64,000 nt of DNA, taken from NCBI RefSeq assembly GCF_015594605.1, contig NZ_JADNQT010000003.1, forward strand, positions 1 through 64,000, given 5' to 3'. The stretch comes from Streptococcus sp. HF-1907 (lineage in GTDB: Bacteria > Bacillota > Bacilli > Lactobacillales > Streptococcaceae). A program made the position numbers and the translations under genes. The notes under the pieces are model-generated. The model did no database searches, had not been told where the DNA came from, and was given only the letters and a program-made list of their open reading frames with translations. Below are positions 7,467 through 16,597 of this stretch, one piece after another; within the stretch, counting starts at the first letter, position 1, and every line of letters begins with the position of its first letter.

Positions 7467-10400
7467 TTATTTTCCTCCTAAAAACCTTTTTGTTTTTTGC
7501 ATATAATATATAATTACTGCCGTAAATAATGAAATAATACCTAGCACGAGATATGGTAAGATACCCAAACCACCTGTTGATGGATAAACTGGATTGACCT
7601 TATTCTTGACGGTTAAGGTATGTGACTTACTAATTTCGGAATCTGAGAAAGTGACTTTCTTTTGATTTGGGTCACTAGTCTCTAGATAGCCTTGTGGAAC
7701 AACCTCTTCAATGTAGTAGGTGTAGTACTTACCAGTGGTCTTATCCTTAGGTGGGTAGCGTTTTGTAGCTTCCCAGAGATATGGAGCAGTTGCCGTCCGT
7801 TCTAACTGAATCGTTTCAACAAGCTCCCCATTTTGAGTTTGTCCATCCGTTGTCCGATACAACTTAACCTCTAGTTTCTTAGGTAGCTGGTCATTTGTAA
7901 TCTGATTGCCGTCCTTGTCATACCAGAGCTTCTGGATCTTGATTGACGGATACCTCGTGTTGGTGATGACAAAGCCATTCCGAGCGTCACCGCTATAGTC
8001 GACATCATATCCAGACGGAATCACCTTTTCTCTGACCACGTACTTAAAGTCGGTGATTTTCTTCTCTGCTGCTTCTTTTTGTAATAATTTAGCGGCAGAT
8101 TCTTCATCTGGTAGTGGACTAAAGGTATCTTTCCAGTTATTGCTTCCAGAGAGCTCTTTTTCTTCTTTAAGCTCTTCTTTTACAACACCATCTTCCTTCC
8201 AAGTAGCGTAGAGCTGTGCCGTTATTTTAGAATGTGTTGTTTCAGAGTCACGCCACTTCTTCTCAACCGGAATGGTAATCCGCTTGTTGACTTTATTGGT
8301 AACTACATTAGATTCACCAAATCGGGGATCGTTATTGTATTTTACTTGGAAAGTATTAACAGCCGTCTTGCCACCAATATTATTATCCTTGTCATAAGCC
8401 GGAGCTTTCATATTCAGGATTGCATGCAAAATGGTGTACTTATGAATGACCGTTGTTGGTTTAGAAACAATCTTGATTGCTGTTACTTTTTCGTAGTCGG
8501 TTGGACTTGTTGTCCAATGTGAACTATTTACCTCTGTGTCAGCATTCATGGTTGGATATTTATCCGTTCGATAGTAAATATCAAAATCTGCCGTCTTATC
8601 TTCATCACCGACTTTCACAGTGATTGGGCCTGTCAGGGTGTTTGAAAAGGCAGATTCGGCACCACCCGCTGTCGTTCGATCGCTGTCTCCAACATGAGGA
8701 AGAACATCGTAGATTTCTACTCTTGTCAGATCACGATCGTAGTAATTTCGCACTTGCAGGTCATATTGGAAATGTCCCGAAGTGGAAGTTAACCCACCGT
8801 ACTCTGTTTCAATACCGTCTTTACTGAAGTCTCGACCATAATATTGATGCCCACCTTCAACCAGTGGTTCTGTGCTACGGATCATCTTAACACTCTGCAG
8901 ACTTTCTGTTACATTCCCTATAACCTTTGAAGTAGCCTTTACGACCTTGTCCTTAGTGTCACCATTCATATTGATGTCTCTTTCGTCATCCACAATCTGG
9001 TTTGAATCGGAATGAATGGCATCTGGGAACGGTTGACCATTGTCTTGGTAGAAATAAAGTTCATTCGTGTTATTGAAAGTTGGGGTCTCTGCCTTACTAG
9101 GGATAATGTCACTATTGATTTTTAATCCCTTTAGTTTGAAAGCATAACCTGTCCCGTTATTTAAGTCTTTTACCAGACCTGATTTTAATTTGATTTTGAT
9201 TGCTGTCCGACCACTACCATTGTAGTTTTCAATGACTGAAAATTTATCAATCATGTCCAGATTTGCTAGCCCAATTGCTTCGAGCATATCTTCCGCTTTT
9301 GTTTTGTCTACACCTGGTGCAATACTAACCCCTTTAGGAAGAAGATCAACAAGCGTTGGATTCTTTAGGTAGCGTGCTTTAGAAAGCTGTTCAAAATTCA
9401 ATCCCAATAGGAAGAAGACTGATTCTCCCTCAATACCTGAAGTTTGTCCATCTGTATTCTTTGATAGACGAATCTTTTCTACAAATGGTACAAACTGTTT
9501 GTTCCATTCATCGGATATATTAATTGGAACATCTTGATTTTGAGAGTTTTTCACTTTAGCTTTAAGGCCGACCACATTTTTTATATCCTTTGCAGCAGAA
9601 TAAGGAACATGATAAGGGTCTTTAAAAGCCATATAGACGAAACCATCAATGTACTTTCCAACTGGTAATTCATAGCCCTTAATAAAGTGGATGGTTATTT
9701 TAGTATATTTTGGAGTAACCGCCGGTACTGCTGCTTCCGTTAACTCACCATTTCGGATCTTTTCAGCCGCAGTATTTAGTTCGTCTTGTGCATCCTTATT
9801 AATTTGATCACCCGGAGCAAAAGTGTCATAAGTTCCATCGCTCTTATAGGCACGTATTTCCATCTTATCATTGATAGGTTTACTATTTGAGCCTTGTCTT
9901 TCAAAGAAAGAATCAACACTAGTGAAATACAGTCTTGAGTCAAACTTGCTGGCATCTTCAACCAGAGTGATCTCTTGCATCGGTTTTGATAGCTTGTTTT
10001 CTACCTTGACTGTATAGTCTAGTCGCTGTGCGTAAAGTCCAGCTACATCGTGTTGCACCGTCTGGTGTTCTGTCCTCTTGGAAAGAAGCCCCGTCCCACT
10101 GAAATCATCTGCAATGAGATTAAAAGTTATATCGTCACTATTTTTATATTCTTCATTTGGCGATGGATTGAAAGGAGTTGCTGTGATATCCGCCTTATTT
10201 GTAAAATTAGGTTTGTTGTTGCCGTCTTTGTACTTAGCATCTGGAAAAGATAGGTACAACATAGCCTTACTGACGTCAATATTGTGACGGAAGTCCGTAT
10301 CAAATTCACTTTCTAAGAATTCCTTTGTATATGTCACTGTGCCAGTGCTACTATCGTAAGTCCAGCCAGGATTAAGGGCTTGGTCAAATTTAGCAGTAAC

Positions 10401-11402
10401 CTTTTGACCCTGACTATTCGTATAAGTCGGTAGCGTATCCTTGATGACGACTTTTTTCATCATCCGCTGCTGACCTGAATTTGCCTGTACTTGATATGTG
10501 AAACTGAACGGTATAGGCTCTGCACCGGTTTCAGAAATTCTAGTCGGATCTTCTGTCTTAGCTGTTCCTCCGTAGAGAAGCTGACCATCTTCGCTACTAG
10601 TAGCAACTACCTTTGTTAGGTTCATATTTGGATAAGTTGGAGTATACTCCTTATCATCGCCTGTATATAAAACTGTGCCATCTTTACTCTTAAGAGTAAC
10701 CTTTGGTTGTAGCTTATAGTCTTTTGGAACTAACCCGTTTGTAAAGCTAAAAACATAAGGTATGCTAATCTTGGTTGTTGATGTAATGGAATTGAAACGA
10801 ATACGATAAATCGTCTTCCCATTTTCCACTACTTTTTCTGCACTTTTGATTAGAGTGATACCTTCGGTCGGAACTGTAAAGTTATCTAGATAAGCATCTG
10901 TGTTCAGCACCTTACCGCCCTGATATAGAGTGGTTGGCATTTCAATATCTAGATAAGGTTCTTCTATGTCTGAGGTTAAACTAGTTCCATCAATATCCAC
11001 ATAAGTGGTAATCTGTTCATCTGTACGATAAGCCGTATTTGCATTTGGCTTTATCGTGACAGTTGGAACTGTTGCCGTCGGTGTAGGAGGAGGGCCTGGT
11101 GGTAATGCATCGTCATCATCTTCTGATGTAGTCGCAGCTGGAGTTGTTTGACTCGTTGAGCTGCTACTTTCTTGACTAGAACTACTAGGGGTTTCCTGAC
11201 TCTTATTGACAGTGCTTTTCTGAGTTTCACTACTTGTACTTTCCGAGCCTTCTTTTTTGGCAGTTTCAGCAGGATTACTTACCAGAGCAGAAGACGGGCT
11301 GGTCTGTTCTTGTGCGAAGGCAAGAGAAACACCACTCACTCCTTGTAAAATTGTGTTCATAAGTAGAATTAGAACTAAAAATATACTGCCTTTTTTCTTC
11401 AT
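7467..11402 (-). CDS. Large cell-wall-anchored adhesin, probable pilus tip subunit
   Basis: 1311 residues. Signal peptide to about residue 30 (SLAFAQ), then a Ser/Thr/Glu-rich linker to about 100 and a Pro-rich PPGPPPTP hinge. A long beta-rich adhesive region follows. Two CnaB-type repeats near the C terminus (about 1080-1170 and 1172-1268) have E-box-like YVVREKVIPSGY and YYIEEVVPQGY. The sorting signal is YPSTG (1273-1277) with a membrane segment and KRFLGGK tail. I saw no von Willebrand A domain, unlike many streptococcal tip pilins. First gene of the pilus operon, with an AGGAGAGG ribosome-binding site. Ligand unknown. Confidence 0.9.
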   Translation of the reverse strand: MKKKGSIFLVLILLMNTILQGVSGVSLAFAQEQTSPSSALVSNPAETAKKEGSESTSSETQKSTVNKSQETPSSSSQESSSSTSQTTPAATTSEDDDDALPPGPPPTPTATVPTVTIKPNANTAYRTDEQITTYVDIDGTSLTSDIEEPYLDIEMPTTLYQGGKVLNTDAYLDNFTVPTEGITLIKSAEKVVENGKTIYRIRFNSITSTTKISIPYVFSFTNGLVPKDYKLQPKVTLKSKDGTVLYTGDDKEYTPTYPNMNLTKVVATSSEDGQLLYGGTAKTEDPTRISETGAEPIPFSFTYQVQANSGQQRMMKKVVIKDTLPTYTNSQGQKVTAKFDQALNPGWTYDSSTGTVTYTKEFLESEFDTDFRHNIDVSKAMLYLSFPDAKYKDGNNKPNFTNKADITATPFNPSPNEEYKNSDDITFNLIADDFSGTGLLSKRTEHQTVQHDVAGLYAQRLDYTVKVENKLSKPMQEITLVEDASKFDSRLYFTSVDSFFERQGSNSKPINDKMEIRAYKSDGTYDTFAPGDQINKDAQDELNTAAEKIRNGELTEAAVPAVTPKYTKITIHFIKGYELPVGKYIDGFVYMAFKDPYHVPYSAAKDIKNVVGLKAKVKNSQNQDVPINISDEWNKQFVPFVEKIRLSKNTDGQTSGIEGESVFFLLGLNFEQLSKARYLKNPTLVDLLPKGVSIAPGVDKTKAEDMLEAIGLANLDMIDKFSVIENYNGSGRTAIKIKLKSGLVKDLNNGTGYAFKLKGLKINSDIIPSKAETPTFNNTNELYFYQDNGQPFPDAIHSDSNQIVDDERDINMNGDTKDKVVKATSKVIGNVTESLQSVKMIRSTEPLVEGGHQYYGRDFSKDGIETEYGGLTSTSGHFQYDLQVRNYYDRDLTRVEIYDVLPHVGDSDRTTAGGAESAFSNTLTGPITVKVGDEDKTADFDIYYRTDKYPTMNADTEVNSSHWTTSPTDYEKVTAIKIVSKPTTVIHKYTILHAILNMKAPAYDKDNNIGGKTAVNTFQVKYNNDPRFGESNVVTNKVNKRITIPVEKKWRDSETTHSKITAQLYATWKEDGVVKEELKEEKELSGSNNWKDTFSPLPDEESAAKLLQKEAAEKKITDFKYVVREKVIPSGYDVDYSGDARNGFVITNTRYPSIKIQKLWYDKDGNQITNDQLPKKLEVKLYRTTDGQTQNGELVETIQLERTATAPYLWEATKRYPPKDKTTGKYYTYYIEEVVPQGYLETSDPNQKKVTFSDSEISKSHTLTVKNKVNPVYPSTGGLGILPYLVLGIISLFTAVIIYYMQKTKRFLGGK

Positions 11403-11452
11403 TGCCTCTCCTTTTCTAAATTTATTTCACATTTCGGACGAAATTTAATATA

Positions 11453-11481
11453 TATATACTCGTGGTGCTAGTTAATTTCAA
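11453..11481 (-). promoter_or_regulatory. IS982-derived hybrid promoter for the pilus operon
   Basis: On the - strand TTGAAA (11476-11481) lies inside the right end of the truncated IS982. A 17-bp spacer crosses the terminal repeat, and TATATA (11453-11458) lies at the junction. The adhesin start codon is about 50 bp downstream. No other promoter-like sequence is apparent in the 55 bp between the IS and the gene. Confidence 0.6.
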
Positions 11482-12018
11482 AATATCTTAAATTATAAGC
11501 TAATACGATTTGCTCTATCCTCAATTGCAATCCTGTTTTTGCTCTAGCTAGTGTTTGCTCCATATCGAAAAGGGTACAAAGTTCTGAAAAACGTGTCTCA
11601 ATAGTCTTCCTCATAGCCATTAGTTTCCAATGATTATGTTGCTTAGCTCCTGCCATGTTTCGACGTAAAGGAGTCCATAGATGATAGCCTTTTTGAACCA
11701 AATGATCTTTAAGATCCCTACTGAGGTAGCCTAAGTCTGCCAAAATATAAGCTTGTCGGCAAATTTCCAGTAAGTCCTCAACGGCTCTAATATCGTGAAC
11801 AGATGCTGGGGTCACAAGATAGTTCAGAATATAGCCTGATAGGGTGACCAGCATATGAACTTTGAACCCATAGAACCATAGATTCTTGGAGGCATTATAA
11901 CCAATGTCTGCCAAGCCATTAAAAATACGTGTTCTATAGTTACGGACTGGTTGGCATAGTGGTAAGGGAAAACTATCTATGATAACAATGGTATCAGGAG
12001 AGATTTGGTTATTCATTT
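11458..12018 (-). mobile_element. IS982-family element, 3' part only
   Basis: The right terminal repeat survives with one substitution (ACTCGTGGTG for ACCCGTGGTG). The body matches the complete copy from just before the segment encoding NQISPDTIV to the end. The 5' third is missing and unrelated DNA with its own reading frame joins at about 12018. Confidence 0.85.
11468..12018 (-). pseudogene. IS982 transposase C-terminal fragment
   Basis: It holds residues corresponding to roughly 106-287 of the intact transposase, including IVIIDSFPLPLCQ and LVTPASVHDIRAVEDL, with several substitutions. The N-terminal third is replaced by about 47 foreign codons, giving a 228-codon chimera starting at 12154. 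The IS left terminal repeat is absent from this end. Confidence 0.85.
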
Positions 12019-12154
12019 CTAATTCATTAATTTTTTTGCGACAAATATTTTGTAGACTCGCCTCCCTTAACAAAACAGTTAACTCTAACTCTGGCTCTTT
12101 AAAATATGCAAGTCTGTGCAACAAATACTTACAGAAAATAATTAGATCTTTCAA
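12019..12154 (-). pseudogene. 5' remnant of a gene cut by IS982, possibly a regulator
   Basis: About 47 codons precede the transposase fragment in the same frame. They include ELELTVLLREASLQNICRK, followed by KINELE, which has the spacing of a helix-turn-helix. A strong promoter (12175-12203) points into it. Pilus islands often carry a RofA-like or Mga-like regulator next to the pilin operon, and this would be its place. The fragment is too short for a firm match and there is no good ribosome-binding site before the TTG at 12154. I therefore treat regulator identity as a guess. Confidence 0.35.
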
Positions 12155-12174
12155 ATTAAAAAATTACTATATTA

Positions 12175-12203
12175 AGTATACATTAAAACGGAAACAATTT
12201 CAA
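12175..12203 (-). promoter_or_regulatory. Strong sigma-A type promoter upstream of the gene remnant
   Basis: TTGAAA (12198-12203), an exact 17-bp spacer, and TATACT (12175-12180) on the - strand. It survives although the gene it served is truncated. It could now transcribe the IS fragment and possibly run on toward the pilus operon. Confidence 0.6.
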
Positions 12204-12323
12204 GATATCAATGAAAAAAAAACAGGGGTCTTTTGTTCACATTTCGTCATATTAGTAACGCTAAAGTCATCATACTTACCTTATGATAAGAAAAACACCC
12301 AAACAGTTCCTACTTATGGATCT

Positions 12324-13285
12324 ACCCGTGGTGCTAGTTAATTTCAGAATACCATAAAAAGCCCAAAAGGACTATACTGTAAGTGACTAAACAAACAGAG
12401 AGGACGTCCCAATGAGCCACTTACAGTATACCGCTAAATCCCATCACTTACAATGGAATTTGAAGCAATTATCAAAAATATGCCATCAGCTGTATAGGAA
12501 TTACTGTCCTGAATCTTTCAAACATCGTCGAAAGGTTAACCTATCCAAGGTTTCAGACCAATCTCTATTAGTCTTGCTTCTCTTGCAAGCTGAACTAGGC
12601 ATTAAGTCACAACGTCATTTCTATCGTATCTGTCAACTCTTTCCTTGTGGTCATCTCCTTGAAAGAAGTCGTTTTAACCGGCGGGCACGACAGATAATTT
12701 GGTTAGTTCAACTCATCAGACAAGCAATGAATACCCAAATCTCTCCTGATACCATTGTTATCATAGATAGTTTTCCCTTACCACTTTGTCAACCTGTCCG
12801 TAATTATAGAACACGTATTTTTAATGGCTTGGCAGACATTGGTTATAATGCCTCCAAGAATCTATGGTTCTATGGGTTCAAAGTTCATATGCTGGTCACC
12901 CTATCAGGCTATATTCTGAACTATCTTGTGACACCAGCATCTGTTCACGATATTAGAGCCGTTGAGGACTTACTGGAAAACTGCCATCACTCTTACATTT
13001 TGGCTGATTTGGGCTATCTTAGTCGCGAGCTTAGAAATAGTTTGGAGCAAAAAGGTTATCATCATTGGACTCCCTTGCGTCAAAATATGGCAGGGGCTAA
13101 GCAACATAATCATTGGAAACTGATGGCTATGAGAAGGACTATTGAGACACGTTTTTCAGAACTTTGTACGCTTTTCGATATGGAACAAACACTAGCTAGA
13201 GGAAAAACAGGATTACAATTGAGGATAGAGCAAATCGTATTAGCTTATAATTTAAGATATTTTGAAATTAACTAGCACCACGGGT
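12324..13285 (+). mobile_element. Complete IS982-family insertion sequence
   Basis: 962 bp bounded by inverted repeats that start ACCCGTGGTGCTAGTTAATT and match for at least 23 bp. One intact transposase gene fills it. I see no direct target duplication (flanks ATGGATCT and ATTCGATA), which suggests that recombination between copies rather than a simple insertion produced the present arrangement. Confidence 0.93.
12412..13275 (+). CDS. IS982-family transposase
   Basis: 287 residues, the usual size for the family. The N-terminal segment is helical. The DDE domain has the first acidic residue in IVIIDSFPLPLC, a second within YILADLGYLSRE, and a Glu in the RTIETRFSELCTLFDME helix. It catalyses cut-and-paste movement of the element. 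The frame is uninterrupted and both terminal repeats are intact, so this copy is probably still mobile. It could also act on the truncated copies nearby if their ends suffice. Confidence 0.95.
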   Translation: MSHLQYTAKSHHLQWNLKQLSKICHQLYRNYCPESFKHRRKVNLSKVSDQSLLVLLLLQAELGIKSQRHFYRICQLFPCGHLLERSRFNRRARQIIWLVQLIRQAMNTQISPDTIVIIDSFPLPLCQPVRNYRTRIFNGLADIGYNASKNLWFYGFKVHMLVTLSGYILNYLVTPASVHDIRAVEDLLENCHHSYILADLGYLSRELRNSLEQKGYHHWTPLRQNMAGAKQHNHWKLMAMRRTIETRFSELCTLFDMEQTLARGKTGLQLRIEQIVLAYNLRYFEIN

Positions 13286-13560
13286 ATTCGATATATTTTT
13301 TAATATTTTATTCTCCTTAAAATTGAATACTATAAAATTATAATCACCAATAGCATTTTATCTCAACATCTTCTTATTTCGATAAACATCATCAAAATAT
13401 TACTACTAGCTGTCTTATTCCTTTTATAATGACGGATATATCACCCATAAACATCTTTTATATTAAGATTCTGATAGGGAATCAGATTGTTTTAGCACTG
13501 ATATTTCTTATCGTCACCCCTTTAAACCATAACTTTCTATAAAGCTTTACGACAGTAAAG
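13286..13560. other. AT-rich intergenic stretch, no gene seen
   Basis: Between the IS and the dlt terminator I find no reading frame with a ribosome-binding site and no protein similarity. The only structure is a short hairpin around GATTCTGATAGGGAATCAG (about 13468-13486). Confidence 0.6.
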
Positions 13561-13590
13561 AAAAAACCAAACAAGTTTGACCTGTTTGGC
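13561..13590 (-). terminator. Terminator of the dlt operon
   Basis: On the - strand CCAAACA, a 9-nt loop, TGTTTGG, then a run of Ts, about 30 bp after the dltD stop codon. Confidence 0.85.
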
Positions 13591-13622
13591 TGTCATCTAA
13601 TGCTAAATGTCCCCATCTAGTC

Positions 13623-14891
13623 TTACTTTTGTGTAAAAGCTTCTGGTTGACCGGTGTATTTTGCCCAAGTTTTATCGAGAAACTGATCGTTAATAGTGTA
13701 AGTTGGTGTAGTTTGCTTGTTAGACAGGAATGGATTGACATATTTGTCCATAGCTAGCCAGCCGTTCCAGCCGAGGTGGATGGTATCTTGCATGAAGTAA
13801 GACTTATCCCCTTCTTCTGACAAGTCAGCAATGTGGGTGAAGCCTTGGCTCTGCAATTGATACTTAATCTTAGCCACCGCTTTTCGGTACATGCTTTGGC
13901 TGAGGCCTGTATAGGACGCCCACTTGCTATTGACAGGCGGAATGACAAAGAGAACATTGGTATTGTTCTTGGCAAATTCCTTGAGAACCAGCTGCAAATC
14001 GCTATATTCCGAAGAAGAAAGGTAGTTAAATTGCTTTTGCGAATCAGCCAATTTCGTCAGGTTGCTTGCCACACGGCGACTGTAAAAATCATTCTTGATT
14101 CCAAAGCGATTATTGCTTGACTCTTTCTTACCTTGGGCTGTCGCCAGTTGCATCAAGCTATCGTATGAAAACTGCTTGGGTAGAGAGGCTGCTTGGTTGC
14201 CAATTTTACTCTTATAAGAGAGGCTGACTGAGAATTTATCAAACAAACTATCTTCCTTGGCAATCAAGCTTGACTGGAAGGATAACTGCGCTTTATCAAG
14301 GCTTGACAAGGCCTGACCCTTAGCAATTTTTTTCACCATTCCCTTAAGAGGAACCTGAGGATAAAGTTTCAAAAGGCGTTTGGCCGCATAGCGGTCATAG
14401 GCAGAGCTAGTAGCTGACTTCAAGAAGGCGACCAGTTCTCCATTACTAAAGTAAGACTGGAAGGCGCCTTTATTAGCACCCGCCTTGGTAAACCATTGCG
14501 GTGATACAAAATAGATAGCTTTCTTATTCTGCATAGCTGACGACACCTGATTCATACTGAAAAAATGCGTCATAGAAGCTGCACCCTTTTGCCCCAAAAG
14601 AAATGGCGTGTAGTTACGGTTGTAGGCTTCTGCTAGGACTGACGGGTGAAAGGCATCCATACGCGACCATTCGCTAGAACCAAAGAAAGGCACAAAGTTT
14701 TGCTTGTTGTCAGTGAGCGCACGCTCTTTTTTCAGTTTACTTTTAAAAACTTGCTTAGAAAGAGAGACGGCATCTGACTTCTCCGTTTTTAACTTATGCT
14801 GAATGCTTGTCGGTGTTAAGGCAAGCACTGGGACCACTAGAAGTGCTGCGCAGACGACTGGTCCCAAAATCTGCCAGAGACGTTTACGCAT
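13623..14891 (-). CDS. dltD: D-alanyl-lipoteichoic acid biosynthesis protein DltD
   Basis: 422 residues with one N-terminal membrane anchor (about 8-26) and an extracellular SGNH-like domain. Visible family segments include [11 protein letters not shown], with the conserved Gly-Ser-Ser, and [10 protein letters not shown] near the C terminus, which holds the Asp and His of the catalytic set. DltD acts outside the membrane in the last step, moving D-Ala to lipoteichoic acid. It overlaps dltC by eight bases, so translation is probably coupled. Last gene of the operon. Confidence 0.96.
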   Translation of the reverse strand: MRKRLWQILGPVVCAALLVVPVLALTPTSIQHKLKTEKSDAVSLSKQVFKSKLKKERALTDNKQNFVPFFGSSEWSRMDAFHPSVLAEAYNRNYTPFLLGQKGAASMTHFFSMNQVSSAMQNKKAIYFVSPQWFTKAGANKGAFQSYFSNGELVAFLKSATSSAYDRYAAKRLLKLYPQVPLKGMVKKIAKGQALSSLDKAQLSFQSSLIAKEDSLFDKFSVSLSYKSKIGNQAASLPKQFSYDSLMQLATAQGKKESSNNRFGIKNDFYSRRVASNLTKLADSQKQFNYLSSSEYSDLQLVLKEFAKNNTNVLFVIPPVNSKWASYTGLSQSMYRKAVAKIKYQLQSQGFTHIADLSEEGDKSYFMQDTIHLGWNGWLAMDKYVNPFLSNKQTTPTYTINDQFLDKTWAKYTGQPEAFTQK

Positions 14892-15123
14892 TGCGAAGCT
14901 CCGTTACACCTTCGATGATTTTGTTAGCTGTGTTCCAGTCATCGCGACCAAATTCTGACACTGGGATGTTGATGTCAAAGTGACCTTCCAATTCAACGAT
15001 GAGTTCAACTGTTCCCATGCTGTCAAGCACACCAGCATCAAACAAATCTTCATCCATCATGCCTGAAACGTCTTCCATGAAAAGGTCGTCAATAATTTCT
15101 AATACTTCTGCTTTAATGTCCAT
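14884..15123 (-). CDS. dltC: D-alanyl carrier protein DltC
   Basis: 79 residues, the usual acyl-carrier size. The 4'-phosphopantetheine attachment Ser is S35 in [11 protein letters not shown]. It receives D-Ala from DltA and delivers it to the DltB/DltX membrane step. Uncommonly for this operon, 220 bp carrying a hairpin-rich repeat separate it from dltB. The ribosome-binding site CAGGAG lies between the repeat and the ATG. Confidence 0.96.
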   Translation of the reverse strand: MDIKAEVLEIIDDLFMEDVSGMMDEDLFDAGVLDSMGTVELIVELEGHFDINIPVSEFGRDDWNTANKIIEGVTELRNA

Positions 15124-15149
15124 TTTTGTTTTTCTCCTGTTTAATTATT

Positions 15150-15320
15150 TTTTTGCATACTTTTCTTAGATGGTGCGGACGCAAGCAGCCTCCTGACGGA
15201 ATCTCATTGCTAAATTTTGAGCCGAAGTCTCAAAATTTCTGTACTTATTGGAGCAAGCTCCAATAAGTAGCCCACCATGGCGAAAAGTATTTTGTTTGTG
15301 CTCACTTCGTTCGCTAGTCG
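15150..15320 (-). repeat. Modular hairpin repeat element inside the dlt operon (copy A)
   Basis: Read on the - strand it starts AGCGAACGAAGTGAGC, then has TTCGCCAT and two long perfect or near-perfect hairpins (ACTTATTGGAGC / GCTCCAATAAGT and AAATTTTGAG / CTCAAAATTT). It ends CTTGCGTCCGCACCATCT. The same end blocks with different hairpins occur at 29106-29260. It lies in the dltB-dltC gap and would be transcribed in the operon mRNA. Neither T-run nor reading frame is present. I do not recognise a named family. Confidence 0.65.
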
Positions 15321-15343
15321 GTTATTTTATTTACTATAAATCT

Positions 15344-16597
15344 CTACTTAGGTACTTTTGGGAACCAGAGTTGGTCTAGGAAGCCTGAGAAGAGGAGGAA
15401 GGAAACCATGACCACATTGAAGGTGATGAAGATTCCCAAGGCCTTTGTCCAGTTGTTGTCTGGTAGGGGTTCTTGACCTGCTTTTTTGCGTTCCTTGTTG
15501 ATTGTTTTCTTCTTGCGTGTCCAAGCGTCATTGATGACAAGACCAACCCCATGGAAAAGTCCGTAGGCGATATAATACCAGGTCACCCCATGCCAGAATC
15601 CCATGACTAGCATGTTAATGATGTAAGCGACGCTTGATGTGGTGTTACGATTTTTGAAAACCTTGTGTTTAACCAGCAGTTTCACCAATCTCATAAAGAC
15701 AAAGTCTCGGAACCAGAAGGACAAACTCATATGCCAACGATTCCAAAATTCCTTCAAGTCTCGAGATTTAAAGGGTTTATCAAAGTTGATTGGGCTCTTA
15801 ATTCCCATGAGGTTGGAAATAGCTAGCGCAAACATAGAATAACCGGCAAAGTCAAAGAAAAGGTCAAAACCGAAAGTATACATGACACCAATTGTCGGCA
15901 AGTTCATCCAGCCACCTTGCTCCAGCGCAGCTTCTTTCAAACTAGGCATCCAAACTTGGCCAAAAATGTAAGAAATGACAAACTTGTAAACAAAGCCTAA
16001 CATGATGTAATGAACAGCCTGTTCTAGCATATTTAAAAGCTCATCGCGGTCTGGAATGTTATTGTAGTCTTCGTTAAAACGTCTAAAACGGTCAATGGGA
16101 CCACTGGTAAAGGTTGGCAGGAAGAGCAAGAATCGCAAGCATTCCCATAAGGTAAAGTCTTTAAGCGTGCCATCTCTTAGTTCCACAATCATACCAACCG
16201 TTCGGAAGGTGATGTAGGAAATTCCCAAGAAACCAAAGAGTGAATTGTGTCCTTGAATGGCTGGTGTTACCTTAACCAAGGCTAAGGGGAAAATCGATAG
16301 GAAAGTCCACAGATAGAATACCCAACTTTGATTTGCCTTAGCTCGGTAAAACTTATAAGTCCAAATGAGGACAATCTGCCAAATAACAAAGACCAAGAGC
16401 GATGTCAGCTGGTGGGTATTTTTCCCCGTCAGCATCAAGACGACGAAGACTAGACTAAAAACTGCTTCATAAATCGGAAAGCGTCTTTTAAAGAAAAGTC
16501 CGATAAATATGGGCAAGACCCCTAACAAGAGGTAGCCAAAATACTGCGGATTCCCGTAGGCTGCCAAGTGAGGCAGATGGGCAAAGAATGCTTGCAT
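15344..16597 (-). CDS. dltB: Teichoic acid D-alanyltransferase DltB
   Basis: 417-residue polytopic MBOAT protein. The family signature is the membrane His in MGFWHGVTWYYIAYGLFHG, and the segment NRWHMSLSFWFRDFVF is typical. It transfers D-Ala from DltC across or at the membrane, working with DltX. Its ATG overlaps the last base of the dltA stop at 16597, so the two are coupled. Strong conservation along the whole length indicates an intact gene. Confidence 0.96.
   Translation of the reverse strand: MQAFFAHLPHLAAYGNPQYFGYLLLGVLPIFIGLFFKRRFPIYEAVFSLVFVVLMLTGKNTHQLTSLLVFVIWQIVLIWTYKFYRAKANQSWVFYLWTFLSIFPLALVKVTPAIQGHNSLFGFLGISYITFRTVGMIVELRDGTLKDFTLWECLRFLLFLPTFTSGPIDRFRRFNEDYNNIPDRDELLNMLEQAVHYIMLGFVYKFVISYIFGQVWMPSLKEAALEQGGWMNLPTIGVMYTFGFDLFFDFAGYSMFALAISNLMGIKSPINFDKPFKSRDLKEFWNRWHMSLSFWFRDFVFMRLVKLLVKHKVFKNRNTTSSVAYIINMLVMGFWHGVTWYYIAYGLFHGVGLVINDAWTRKKKTINKERKKAGQEPLPDNNWTKALGIFITFNVVMVSFLLFSGFLDQLWFPKVPK

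Noticed and set aside
11979..12341. 120-codon + strand frame spanning the IS junction
   Set aside because: Covers unrelated segments (IS fragment, gene remnant, IS end), has no ribosome site and looks like a chance frame.
12324..13285. Target-site duplication around the complete IS982
   Set aside because: The 8-bp flanks (ATGGATCT and ATTCGATA) do not match, so no duplication can be claimed.
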